The notes beneath the pieces are model-generated. The model searched no databases. It saw only the letters and a list, made by a program, of their open reading frames with translations, and was not told the origin of the DNA. From Prevotella sp. UBA2456 (GTDB lineage Bacteria > Bacteroidota > Bacteroidia > Bacteroidales > Bacteroidaceae): DNA of 37,100 nt. The position numbers were made by a program, and so were the translations under genes. Positions 18,501-23,791 of the stretch are shown here, one piece after another. Location of the stretch: positions 1-37,100 of the forward strand of contig DDPY01000055.1 of the NCBI GenBank assembly GCA_002342415.1, read 5' to 3'. Position 1 is the first letter of the stretch; each line of letters starts with the position of its first letter.

Positions 18501-19215
18501 CGTCAAGGCTAAGGATGGTGCCACAAATATTGTGTTTACGCCAGAAATGATGGTGGACGGACATTCTGCCGCACCTGCTCCCGCTCCTGCTCCTGCCCTT
18601 ACGCTGACGGCTGCCAACAGCCGTGGCCGCTCGCAGGCAACGGTGATGATGGGCGACGAGGTGCAGACGGTGGAGACGCTGTTCGACTCGAACCTGGCGG
18701 ACGTGCCGATGGTGTATACCGTGGCAGACGACGGACAGGCGGTGAGCATCCACCAGCGGACGGAGCTGAAGCCGATGTCGTTTGGCGTGGTGTGCCGGGG
18801 CGACGAGCCGGTGGAGGTGCGCTTCGAGGGCATCGACCAGGTGGTGGACGGCGAGATGACGGTGGTCGACGCTGTCGACGGACGCTCGCAGCGCATCTTT
18901 GAGGGCGACGCGTTCAGCGTGGTGCCCAACGAGTACGGACGCTACTTCCTGACCTTCACGGGCACGATGTCTACGGACATCAGCTCGACGGCCGTCCGTC
19001 TGCAGGGCGTGGTGGTCGGCGTACACGACGGCATGGTGACGCTGACGGCTCAGCAGCCGATAGGCCGTGTGCGCGTGGTGAGCGTGAGCGGTGCTGCTGT
19101 CTATCAGGAGAGCGGCTGCGAAAGGACGACACAGTTCCCGTTGCAGCAGGGCACCTATGTGATAGAGACCGAGGGCGATGCCGGTCGCCAGACCTTGAAG
19201 ATTTTCGTGAAGTGA
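9526..19215 (+). CDS. Giant modular surface adhesin with T9SS C-terminal sorting domain
   Basis: The 3229-codon protein has a signal peptide only at residues about 92-112 (MMLLVVVVMGISSAWG), after a 90-residue low-confidence extension, part of which is encoded by palindromic repeats. Translation may instead start at 9805 (Met94, 3136 residues). Four homologous modules of about 300 residues follow (Gly-Ala-Lys-Tyr-Ala-Arg-type motifs near 259, 568, 852 and 1155, each ending in 'EPDYD..Y'). They alternate with 'RWY/QWY' modules (near 413, 716, 1000, 1326, 1540, 1727). A jelly-roll-like, possibly carbohydrate-binding region lies around 1830-2100, a 'WNGTSTEWNSDANW' segment near 2566 and an AP-repeat linker near 3016. 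Residues about 3155-3229 match type IX secretion sorting domains (end TLKIFVK). It is probably exported by T9SS to the cell surface. The ligand is unknown. Confidence 0.8.
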   Translation: MKQSVDLMNSHMEKNSMKGSGFRPTDTTAYTAAYTARNTPPTIWLEPIDRLARAKRPIGSSQLDLPSELTQSANRVNSRFFGGVLTTSLIHRVMMLLVVVVMGISSAWGDTETEIHSGPLGTWTNNAIAADKFSSFVSGNYLRLYMDSEGAINEIAINGGSYGALWTTRNIPVGSGLYNSADKYLQFEVTNSSIISEMQTYGIYIAPGATIVKSVSIVAIEADSFLGAAKGSTAASGSKEIEKTATSASFSLTDDILSGAKYARIYLADANGNALADQSPLAVTYGGNAAVAAGSNTKNGVYVYNAGNAITLSDISATLTASAGTLTNYQIVCLLSTDAGTPAEGPLTKEPDWDLTYTYSFTYPVLEFTETLNIENLLSTDHVYFTDGSGNLHDKATAKLKEFSGASSISSYTTRWYVRDKSTGVRQPLEIGTSASADKWAIQTGWSGGTSFFVHQSNLCGWSVTNNAAQHGDSSDEWRMFGRSVIYMPTSLGTQMLDCEDYEIVFECTDEYTGGTPVMKLRYIFQFPEIGEFEGVANTGATETNSTQTISDRASSSFALDVTSQASGAKYARFYVTDAQGNAVDPTSLLTVSYNGTAATACTNVNSGYYIYNGGTAFDPSLISVRLAAPKAYKTNKVVALYSTSLTNMVYVSSTMIAEPDYDNKHTYNFDYTVTTNELTPQVEWDATAMEMDATTADLDANWNTSLAEMAAGQCIKWWVEDGSGTKQALTIGTGRQSSTWTVSLPTGFAVAENVAALSGLTSIDAGQLQSFVKTNVYAPSEASYADLASHKIVCEVYTNNAGTGNPNARYTFSLHKGFVGSLKSTSTTATTRIQPAAGDMTNTISVALPAGTKYLRAWLTDADGTVVDPTGKLSITGEKAILSSVDGYSVNLGSYIYNSTGLTSPASVTLTLTAAELDHYNVVVATSADAAVLSGDDVTSEPDFDTQTTYWFKYPATTKKELEAHVEWSAQSMQLVKPDIEAAENLGAGYLANNVKHYTMQWYVQDDDGIQSLMAGNSRVNDYWSINVNGDPFTIENKIASVVNNTNLSSTTWNNWAAPVFYAPKNKTLRELAAKNTRFVCKFYEDDETPLDDANLLSMTYTVYIDRQESMGKLKNGGLRDGETIVDGLTAETTNLTIDLTTATTAFATEVGGTPRYARVYLTKNDGTPVDPTISPDILTVPTGTAFTDAAKGFYFSNESGITLPANATLQVPAGKYSFYNVVVALSGDAGESGHTDNTLAPRRAGDVKDKYEPDYDLLYTIKFKETSTFPGTWIGEDGYKHAKEILVENESVAEITMPLSESITKIKSEYGVADFATLAANLHVRWYIAKKNNDGDYEKIPGSETYLTPVNSSFGHQTETDQGVYWNAVTSGKTAGNSDVSNVLDMKITKPSASDSWEDYRVVVYMKYKKASEGGLAATTQTTSGGVVTHEPDDLDMQYIYNFFIEDDVNFQFVHAPGESNWPYLKNSDDSRLQATVQQYSWDNTTGTKEAQSGDFRQGVHTVEYDIYVDPTSSTPVALKLPFQNYLGTGNNLEPTAYIRWYDWTTDVNNNRLAINGTYLEDKTENNNGSNVSRGFFLLNNLKNGFNPTHSNVGVTFNPNGLTGTVTIACDVSKYYDGIYSCNTLMDTRTDFTSYKKPYLMHEPTLSTRYIFNIRPASVIATTIQAGQDKLEAKGSNMFELAEDNGRVAVATKGTETTFSVRANLSELSDYYINNGATLMQCNTLQWYAYFEDETGIYRNDSKLATYMTAETSRISRIQMSALSGTYNHITTSASKSVTAAAGQRYHLVGYIGNGTVMAPVVHYEINLIDAPAYAVDDLPLERTEAYLRAHMTLQATVDFDGMCGTPLGAGISKQSENHSLSPMNWKQAQYGFCYPDVRRIHAGVGNDYMGISPLHGDYMLLRSMNLAGISKSEDSSLDYYYHWWASNLLYDYTYYYGLEHKGENGSFLYVDASDESRTIAQMEFSANLCAGSELCFTGVIANMTGGQVQPQVMSTVYAVKTNGTRVRVVSFHSSNLSTTAVGTYTTGKWYQVYGRVAIPATVDLSNVDHYEVNIDNYSPGTDGADYAVDQLQFYTSTAKLKVKQSGVNCGDVAVPLNLYVEAEQISGMAGKNIFWRICDQDGNPMPASLKLYDDAGTLAYGTTAVPATLPATIPVEASLAYPGSGYFTGSDGKLYFSLANKGFALKEGGDYYVSVYSMSETSVAYENLWGNASNECSVFSPMFIPKVMYLTMEDDSHKQVTTVPGGCSDKKADVSLNVVLNMPDDNEVSGFKQYDAVTYDYFLGTLDDARGYKITVGGTDYKLIDALAHYRNRGGVSGSDTYKTATTLESSYESVNKNYYDVINQAITEGKLFLSCSAKFSHTIQGDADNKAYVAALPTIDKVNNGTNDFLICTPLEYIFNVDASGNAPSLTLGFEDVTYPDGIRVVRVGVEQLTNMQKDSGGFLLHIPVNTFKKNNTATAKDGTLQIQGDLELLAHKSGADQTSDDQISANINKVATFAATDISSTQMYVSVNFHGTGVTKPTFQEGFVYRMFFQFRDKNDATACEGSTEFLMKVVPEFVTWNGTSTEWNSDANWQRSTCAELYKGAKGSATNTATAGHPDGYENNGEGTLLTVVTTPKTFVPMKFTYVTLPTGLQAPNLVNLTCDTKGIYDNLGSGATANIQYDLMVRYTEKACQDHSVSGNVYDCEKFYGNWAKELYLKPNAELLNQQYLTYEKVWVEKELTSNTWTLMSTPLQNTYAGDMYVPISATAAYNGRQISEAFQPINFSTTADAAGFTYSRTKYPIYQKGWTQEGVYVKTKTNDVRQSQYSANIPGGVSLLLNQWSHVYNDVMVPYSTWTAFAIRPHKQTQTAKTLIRLPKADTSYDYYQWDNTLPSDGKLTENVSKPTTGKLLTDGTADISGVTYGTQYGTTARTASDGNFNAAISAIQSSPANYQLVGNPYLCSIDMAKFIAGNTANLETKGYWTYTNNNTGSAQTTGTIAPMQSFFVKAKDGATNIVFTPEMMVDGHSAAPAPAPAPALTLTAANSRGRSQATVMMGDEVQTVETLFDSNLADVPMVYTVADDGQAVSIHQRTELKPMSFGVVCRGDEPVEVRFEGIDQVVDGEMTVVDAVDGRSQRIFEGDAFSVVPNEYGRYFLTFTGTMSTDISSTAVRLQGVVVGVHDGMVTLTAQQPIGRVRVVSVSGAAVYQESGCERTTQFPLQQGTYVIETEGDAGRQTLKIFVK
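9654..9758 (+). repeat. Array B: palindromic 22-bp-period repeats inside the giant gene's 5' end
   Basis: TTGGCTCGAGCCAA, a perfect 14-bp palindrome, occurs at 9654-9667, 9676-9689 and 9698-9711, exactly 22 bp apart. The spacers are themselves palindromic (TCGATCGA, CGGCCG). After a 27-bp step come GAGCTAACTC (9727-9736) and GAGTTAACTC (9749-9758), again 22 bp apart. The GAGTTAACTC core recurs in array C. Confidence 0.9.
9805..9855 (+). other. Signal-peptide segment and alternative start of the giant adhesin
   Basis: Two consecutive ATGs (9805, 9808) head the hydrophobic stretch MMLLVVVVMGISSAWG, with a cleavage-like SAWG-D. If translation starts here, array B lies in the untranslated leader. 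If it starts at 9526, the signal peptide has an unusual 90-residue preceding region. No ribosome-binding sequence distinguishes the two. Confidence 0.5.
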
Positions 19216-19236
19216 TTGAAGATATTCGTGAAGTGA
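19195..19236 (+). repeat. 21-bp tandem duplication across the giant gene's stop codon
   Basis: The last seven codons, including TGA (19195-19215), are repeated with one mismatch at 19216-19236. Both copies read Leu-Lys-Ile-Phe-Val-Lys-stop. A recent tandem duplication is the simplest reading. Confidence 0.85.
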
Positions 19237-19250
19237 TGAGGTGGGATAAT

Positions 19251-19775
19251 ATGACGATGAACAATGTAAGGCGAAGCCCCATGCTCCTGACGGTTGCCAT
19301 GCTGCTGTGCCTCGTGCTGACGGGGTGCAGCAGCGTGGTCGACGACGATGAGGCGATGGAGCGCGTTCAGGTGGGCGACCGTGTGCCGTCGTTCACGGTA
19401 AGCATCGTCTCGATGCTCGACTATGGCCGGCAGGCGGGCCTGTTCTCTACCGAGGAGCTGACTGGCGAGACGGTCATCGTGCTGTTCAATACCGCGTGTG
19501 AGGACTGCCGGCGCGAGTTGCCGCGGCTGAACGAATACTACATGGCGCACAAGTACGACGTGGGATTCCAGATGGTGGCCATCAGCCGCGAGGAGGGCGA
19601 GGAGAGCGTCAGGGCCTTCTGGGAGACAAACAACCTGCAGATACCCTATTCTGCACAGACGGACCGCCGGGTGTACAACCTGTTTGCCACGACCACCATT
19701 CCGCGCGTCTACTTCTGCAACGCCCAGGGCATCGTCACGCGCATGTATGTGGAGAAGTTGCCTGCGGGGCTCTAA
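19251..19775 (+). CDS. TlpA/ResA-like thioredoxin-fold lipoprotein
   Basis: From the ATG at 19251 the protein has 174 residues: a lipoprotein signal (LVLTGC, Cys26), then a thioredoxin fold with redox motif C83-E-D-C86 in 'LFNTACEDCRRELP' and a cis-proline loop 'TTIPRVYF'. TlpA-like proteins reduce or isomerise disulfides in the periplasm or at the outer membrane. An in-frame ATG at 19212 overlaps the giant gene's stop, but it would put 13 charged residues before the signal peptide, so 19251 (or 19257) is preferred. Immediate linkage to the adhesin suggests co-expression; a role in folding the Cys-containing adhesin or fimbrial subunits is an inference. Confidence 0.75.
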   Translation: MTMNNVRRSPMLLTVAMLLCLVLTGCSSVVDDDEAMERVQVGDRVPSFTVSIVSMLDYGRQAGLFSTEELTGETVIVLFNTACEDCRRELPRLNEYYMAHKYDVGFQMVAISREEGEESVRAFWETNNLQIPYSAQTDRRVYNLFATTTIPRVYFCNAQGIVTRMYVEKLPAGL

Positions 19776-19784
19776 AAGGCGCAG

Positions 19785-20129
19785 AGGACGCGGCGGGCGG
19801 CGGACTGCACAAGCAGCTGAAGCGCAAGTTCATCGAGGGCTCGGCTGGCTTTATGTCGTTAGTGGCGCTGGCGCTGGTGCTCGGACTGGCCTTCTGCATC
19901 GAGCGGCTGATATACCTGACGCTGTCGGAGATCAATGCGCGACGGCTCATGGCCGATGTCGACGCGAAGCTCGAACAGGACGACGTGGAGGGGGCCATGG
20001 AACTATGCCGCAACACGCGGGGACCCGTGGCAAGCATCTGCTACCAGGGCTTGCTGCACATCAAGGAGCCGCTGGAGCAGATTGACCGCTAGCTGACCAA
20101 CTACGGGACGGTGCTCGTGTCGCGCATGA
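19785..20129 (+). pseudogene. Truncated ExbB/TolQ-family proton-channel remnant
   Basis: One frame reads 'LHKQLKRKFIEGSAGFMSL', then a transmembrane segment 'VALALVLGLAFCIERLIYL' and the family hallmark 'CRNTRGPVASICYQGLL'. A TAG at 20090-20092 interrupts it, after which similarity continues as 'LTNYGTVLVSRM' before stopping at about 20129. The normal start, the other two transmembrane helices and the channel residues are missing. ExbB/TolQ couples proton flow to TonB or Tol systems, but this fragment cannot. It follows the thioredoxin gene by about 10 nt. Loss of similarity coincides with the right 15-bp repeat, which suggests a deletion or insertion junction. Confidence 0.75.
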
Positions 20130-20144
20130 GTGGATCAGGGGACT
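20130..20144 (+). repeat. 15-bp direct repeat, right copy
   Basis: An exact copy of GTGGATCAGGGGACT found at 114-128. It begins at the nucleotide where the ExbB-like reading frame loses similarity, between the surface-structure island and the minus-strand housekeeping genes. Confidence 0.5.
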
Positions 20145-20156
20145 CTCTGATCTGTT

Positions 20157-20197
20157 CCAAAAGAAGACGAAAGCCCTGTAATGGAAGTTACAGGGCT
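20157..20197 (-). terminator. Terminator of the minus-strand kinase/phosphatase operon
   Basis: AGCCCTGTAA (20172-20181) pairs with TTACAGGGCT (20188-20197) around a 6-nt loop. On the minus strand the hairpin is followed by a T-rich tract (TTTCGTCTTCTTTT). The stop codon of the minus-strand gene lies inside the stem. Confidence 0.75.
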
Positions 20198-21252
20198 ATT
20201 TTCATGAATACAGGGTAGTGGTCTGAGTTGGTGAGTTCTCCACGATAGTAGGAGAGTCCCTTGAGTGACTCATCATGGAAGATGTAGTCGATACGTACTG
20301 GTTTGTGCTTGTCGCGCATCGTGTACATAAAGCCTCCGCTACCGCACTCCTTGAAGCCGTCTACCATATTTCCTAACATCGTTTTGTAGACATAAGAGTA
20401 GGGAATATCGTTGAAGTCGCCACAGAGGATACACGGCTTTTCGCTGGAGCGTTTCTCGTTGGCGACAGTCACAGCCTGACCCACACGGAACATCATGCCT
20501 AACATATAGTTGCCGATGATGGCATCAAGCACGCGGCTGGTTTGAATATCGTGGTTTTGTGCCTGTAGCTTGCCGGCCTGATGGAGCGTACGGTTGATGC
20601 CTGTGGTCTGCAGGTGTACGTTAAAGACTCGAATCTGCATTCCGCCTTTTGTTTCTATATCTGCCCACATGGCACTGTTGTTGGTGTCGTCGAAGAGGAT
20701 GGTCTTGCTGTCCTTGATAGGATAGCGGCTGAATATCACCATATCTGAGCGGCCTATCTGCATATAGGGGAAATATTCCTTATAGGTCTCTGAGTTCTTC
20801 TTGTCGCCGCTGGTCTCGTTATACTCCTGTAAACAGAGAACATCCACTTTCTGACGGCGCATCTCTGCCAGAATGTCCTGAGCCTTGAATCCAGAAGTCT
20901 CTCGTCCGAACATGGCAACGTTATAGCTGCATATCTTCAGTCCTGTCTTGCTCTCGGTGCTCTTGTCGTATGAGCGCAGCTGCACGATGGTGCCGATATA
21001 GGGAATGCAGCATGCGATGGTGACAATGGGAATGAGTGCATGAAACCAGTGTCGGCGCACGAGCCAGTATATCAGCAGTAGGGCATTGGCGATGATGAGC
21101 AGGGGCAGGATGTAGACGAGCAGTGCTCTGGCTGTATTGCCTATGGGGGATACATCTCCTCCAAAGAGGGCTACGATGGTGAATGCACTGACGACAATCT
21201 GTGCCACGAGAAACATCATGGCAATGTATTTCTTAACTGCAAGTTTTCCCAT
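20188..21252 (-). CDS. Membrane-anchored endonuclease/exonuclease/phosphatase-family protein
   Basis: The 354-residue protein has three N-terminal transmembrane helices (about 9-30, 42-64, 70-90) and a catalytic domain of the EEP (DNase I-like) fold. The usual metal and catalytic motifs are present: SYN (109-111), LQE (141-143), NVHLQ (211-215), GDFND (278-282), RIDYIF (320-325) and SDH (343-345). EEP proteins cleave phosphodiester or phosphomonoester bonds in nucleic acids, lipids or inositol phosphates; the substrate here is unknown. The gene starts 6 nt after the stop of the histidine kinase and shares its promoter. Confidence 0.85.
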   Translation of the reverse strand: MGKLAVKKYIAMMFLVAQIVVSAFTIVALFGGDVSPIGNTARALLVYILPLLIIANALLLIYWLVRRHWFHALIPIVTIACCIPYIGTIVQLRSYDKSTESKTGLKICSYNVAMFGRETSGFKAQDILAEMRRQKVDVLCLQEYNETSGDKKNSETYKEYFPYMQIGRSDMVIFSRYPIKDSKTILFDDTNNSAMWADIETKGGMQIRVFNVHLQTTGINRTLHQAGKLQAQNHDIQTSRVLDAIIGNYMLGMMFRVGQAVTVANEKRSSEKPCILCGDFNDIPYSYVYKTMLGNMVDGFKECGSGGFMYTMRDKHKPVRIDYIFHDESLKGLSYYRGELTNSDHYPVFMKIAL

Positions 21253-21258
21253 AAGAAT

Positions 21259-22509
21259 TTATTTTTTGACGTATTTTTCTACCATGTCTATCAAGTCTTC
21301 CACTCGGAAGGGCTTTGCCATAAACTCATCGCATCCGGCCTGTTTGGCCTCGCGGATGTTTTCGTCGAAGGCATAGGCGCTGAGGGCAACAATGGGGATG
21401 TCGTGGTTCACCTCTTTTATAATACGTGTAGCGTCCAGGCCGTTCATCTCCGGCATACGTATGTCCATCAGTACCAGATCAGGTCTTTCGTCCTCGCAGA
21501 ATGTGACGGCCTCGATACCGTTGTGGGCACGCACCAGCCGATAGCGCTTGGAGAGTACAATCCTGACGAGTTCGAAGTTGCTGTCTTCGTCCTCGGCCAC
21601 CATGATGAGTGGCGCGTCTTGTAGGTTGGTCTTGGTTGTGGCCCGTATGGTGCGCGAGTTGGTAGTGATGCGGGTGTTCTTGGTCATACCGCCGATAGTT
21701 CCCTCGAAAGGCAGCACGAAACGGAATGTCGATCCTTCACCCAGTCTCGACTGCACACTGATGTGTCCACCCAGTTTCTCGACAATGGTCTTGCATAGTG
21801 AAAGCCCCAGTCCATAGCCACTCTGCACCTCGGCATCTCGTGAGAAGTAGGTGGTGAAGATGTTCGGCAGGTCTTCCTGTGAAATACCAGAGCCGGTATC
21901 GGTGACAAAGAATTCGACATCTGTACCATCGTTTACCAGTCGGTATCCATAGGTGATGCTTCCTTTGGTGGTATGCTTCAGCGCATTACTGATCAGGTTG
22001 GAGAATACTTGTGTGATACGGTTCTGGTCGGTGTTCAGCGTTACCTTCATGTTGGGCTTGTTCCATACCAGCTGGATAGCTTCAGGACAGCGGAACTTGA
22101 AGATATTCTGTAAATCGTTGCAAAGCTCATTGAGGTCAATCATGGTTTTCTTAATGGATATTTCTCCTGCTTCTACGCGCGAGAAATCCAGTATGTCGTT
22201 AATCAGAGCGAGCAGACGGCTGTTGTTGCTCTCAATGATTTCCATATACTTCATTCGGTCTTCTGGCGAGTCGGTTTCAGCCATCACGCGTGCAAAACCC
22301 TCAATGGCATTAAGAGGGGTGCGTATCTCGTGACTCATGTTAGCAAGAAACTGCGACTTCATCTTGCTGGCCTGTTCTGCTTTGCCGGCCATTTCCTCGT
22401 ATTTACGCAACTTTTCGTTTGCTGCATCCAGCTCACGCTGTGTTCGCAGCATTTTCGAATTCGTTTCTGCTAACTTTTGAAGTAGCATTTCGCGTTCTTC
22501 GTAATCCAT
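21259..22509 (-). CDS. Soluble hybrid histidine kinase (HisKA-HATPase-REC)
   Basis: The 416-residue protein has no transmembrane segment. A coiled-coil N-terminus (about 1-50) leads into HisKA with phospho-accepting His60 (MSHEIRTPLNA). An HATPase_c domain follows, with N-box NLISNALKH (171-179), G1 DTGSGIS and G2 GYGLGLSL (231-238). A C-terminal receiver domain has acidic pocket EDED (306-309), phospho-acceptor Asp349 (LMDIRMPEMNG) and Lys399. It likely senses a cytoplasmic signal or partner. No output domain or response regulator is encoded nearby, so phosphate must pass on to an unlinked protein or the receiver modulates the kinase itself. It has its own promoter. Confidence 0.9.
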   Translation of the reverse strand: MDYEEREMLLQKLAETNSKMLRTQRELDAANEKLRKYEEMAGKAEQASKMKSQFLANMSHEIRTPLNAIEGFARVMAETDSPEDRMKYMEIIESNNSRLLALINDILDFSRVEAGEISIKKTMIDLNELCNDLQNIFKFRCPEAIQLVWNKPNMKVTLNTDQNRITQVFSNLISNALKHTTKGSITYGYRLVNDGTDVEFFVTDTGSGISQEDLPNIFTTYFSRDAEVQSGYGLGLSLCKTIVEKLGGHISVQSRLGEGSTFRFVLPFEGTIGGMTKNTRITTNSRTIRATTKTNLQDAPLIMVAEDEDSNFELVRIVLSKRYRLVRAHNGIEAVTFCEDERPDLVLMDIRMPEMNGLDATRIIKEVNHDIPIVALSAYAFDENIREAKQAGCDEFMAKPFRVEDLIDMVEKYVKK

Positions 22510-22534
22510 ATCTTCTACTTGACAATAATCGGTG

Positions 22535-22566
22535 CAAAGATATATAATTATTTTGAAACAGACGAA
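22535..22566 (-). promoter_or_regulatory. Promoter of the histidine kinase / EEP operon
   Basis: On the minus strand TTCG (22563-22566), a 20-bp spacer and TATCTTTG (22535-22542) fit the Bacteroidetes consensus. The -7 element ends 25 nt before the kinase ATG, so the kinase and EEP genes can be expressed apart from the upstream glycosyltransferase. Confidence 0.65.
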
Positions 22567-22584
22567 TTTTTTTAAGAAAATTTT

Positions 22585-23769
22585 TCAACCGCGCTTGGCT
22601 TTTTCCCATGCACCGCCTCCCTGATGGCTTTTCAGATAGTGCATGCCACGAAAAACATTGAGGTTCATAAACAGGAAATAATAGCAGGCATAGGGCAGTC
22701 TGCTCTTCTTTCCGTTCTTGTCGAGCCACCATCCGCACAGGGCTGTCAGATAGAAAAGTATTTGCAGGGCGAGGATGACGGTGTAGGCAGTCCCGGCATG
22801 CATGGCAGCCAATAGGATGTTCAGTGGCAGGAGGGTAACGAGCGCTATCGGGGTAACAGTCCAGCGCAGAACGCGATGCGACACAAACTGGAATGCAACG
22901 AGTGGGCGATGCAGCGGATTCATCATCTTTCTGAGCCACCATACGCTCTGCAATCCTCCTGCAGCAATGCGGCGTTTGCGTTTCGACTCTTCGTTGAGGT
23001 CGGCCGAGCCGTATTCCATCGCATAGGCTTCTGAGCAGTAGGCAATGCGGTATCCCTCGTCCACCATGCGCATGGACATCACGAAGTCGTCGAGCAGGGC
23101 AGTCTCGGGCATGGGTTGGTAGAGATGTGTGCGGATGGCATTCAGTTCTCCGGCGGCTCCCATAGCCGAGTATAGCTCGCTGTCGAGTCGTTTCAGTGTG
23201 CTTTCGTAGCGCCAGTAGAGTCCTTCGCCCTCTGCGGCGGCCTGTCCTTCGTGCCGCGCCATGACGCGTTTCTCGCCAGCGACACAGCCTACCATCGGGT
23301 CCATAAAGCATCTTACTATCTCGCGGACGGCCTGCTTGTTGATCATGGTGTTGGCATCGGTCATGATGGTGAGGGGTGTCTTCACCTGGCTGATGCCGTG
23401 ATTCAGGGCGGCGGTCTTGCCTTTGCGCTCTGGGGTATAGACGATTTCAACCTCTGGATAGCGTGCCAGCCGCTGGTTGGTGTCGTCGGTAGTGCCGTCG
23501 GTAACCCACATGACGTGCAGCTTCTGGCTGGGATAGTCCAGCTGGTGGGTGTTCTCCATCTTCATGTCTACCACGTCCTGTTCGTTGTAGGCGCAAATCA
23601 TGAGTGTGACGTCGGGTAGGGCATCGTCAGCAGGGAGGACTGCTTTGGCAGCCCTGCCCCTGACCATGCGTTTGAGTTGTACCAGTACCCACAACAACAA
23701 CCCGTATCCGATATAGGTGTAGAATACGAGGAAAATGCATATCCAGAAGATGATTTTCAGTGTTGTCAT
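22585..23769 (-). CDS. Family 2 glycosyltransferase, membrane-bound
   Basis: The 394-residue protein has an N-terminal transmembrane helix (about 5-30) and a GT-A catalytic domain: AYNEQD (60-65), the metal site TDAN (137-140), GEKR (165-168) and LLDDF (225-229), which holds the probable catalytic acid. A basic SKRKRR stretch (262-267) sits where processive enzymes have QxxRW. Two or three C-terminal helices follow (about 285-365). It resembles the cellulose/poly-N-acetylglucosamine synthase branch of GT2, but the sugar and product are unknown. It starts 22 nt after the stop of the ribonuclease G gene, so it is probably co-transcribed with it. Confidence 0.85.
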   Translation of the reverse strand: MTTLKIIFWICIFLVFYTYIGYGLLLWVLVQLKRMVRGRAAKAVLPADDALPDVTLMICAYNEQDVVDMKMENTHQLDYPSQKLHVMWVTDGTTDDTNQRLARYPEVEIVYTPERKGKTAALNHGISQVKTPLTIMTDANTMINKQAVREIVRCFMDPMVGCVAGEKRVMARHEGQAAAEGEGLYWRYESTLKRLDSELYSAMGAAGELNAIRTHLYQPMPETALLDDFVMSMRMVDEGYRIAYCSEAYAMEYGSADLNEESKRKRRIAAGGLQSVWWLRKMMNPLHRPLVAFQFVSHRVLRWTVTPIALVTLLPLNILLAAMHAGTAYTVILALQILFYLTALCGWWLDKNGKKSRLPYACYYFLFMNLNVFRGMHYLKSHQGGGAWEKAKRG

Positions 23770-23791
23770 GTCTCGTTATGCGGGTCTGTGG

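Noticed and set aside
19684..20085. 133-codon + strand ORF across the thioredoxin end and ExbB remnant
   Set aside because: It is Arg-rich and out of frame with both the thioredoxin and ExbB-like sequences, which have clear family motifs.
1..20144. Transposase, integrase or phage genes that would explain the island
   Set aside because: No frame in the window has recognisable recombinase or phage motifs; mobility is only suggested by the short direct repeat.
22433..23311. 292-codon minus-strand ORF
   Set aside because: It lies in another frame of the glycosyltransferase gene and reads as Arg/Cys/His-rich shadow sequence.
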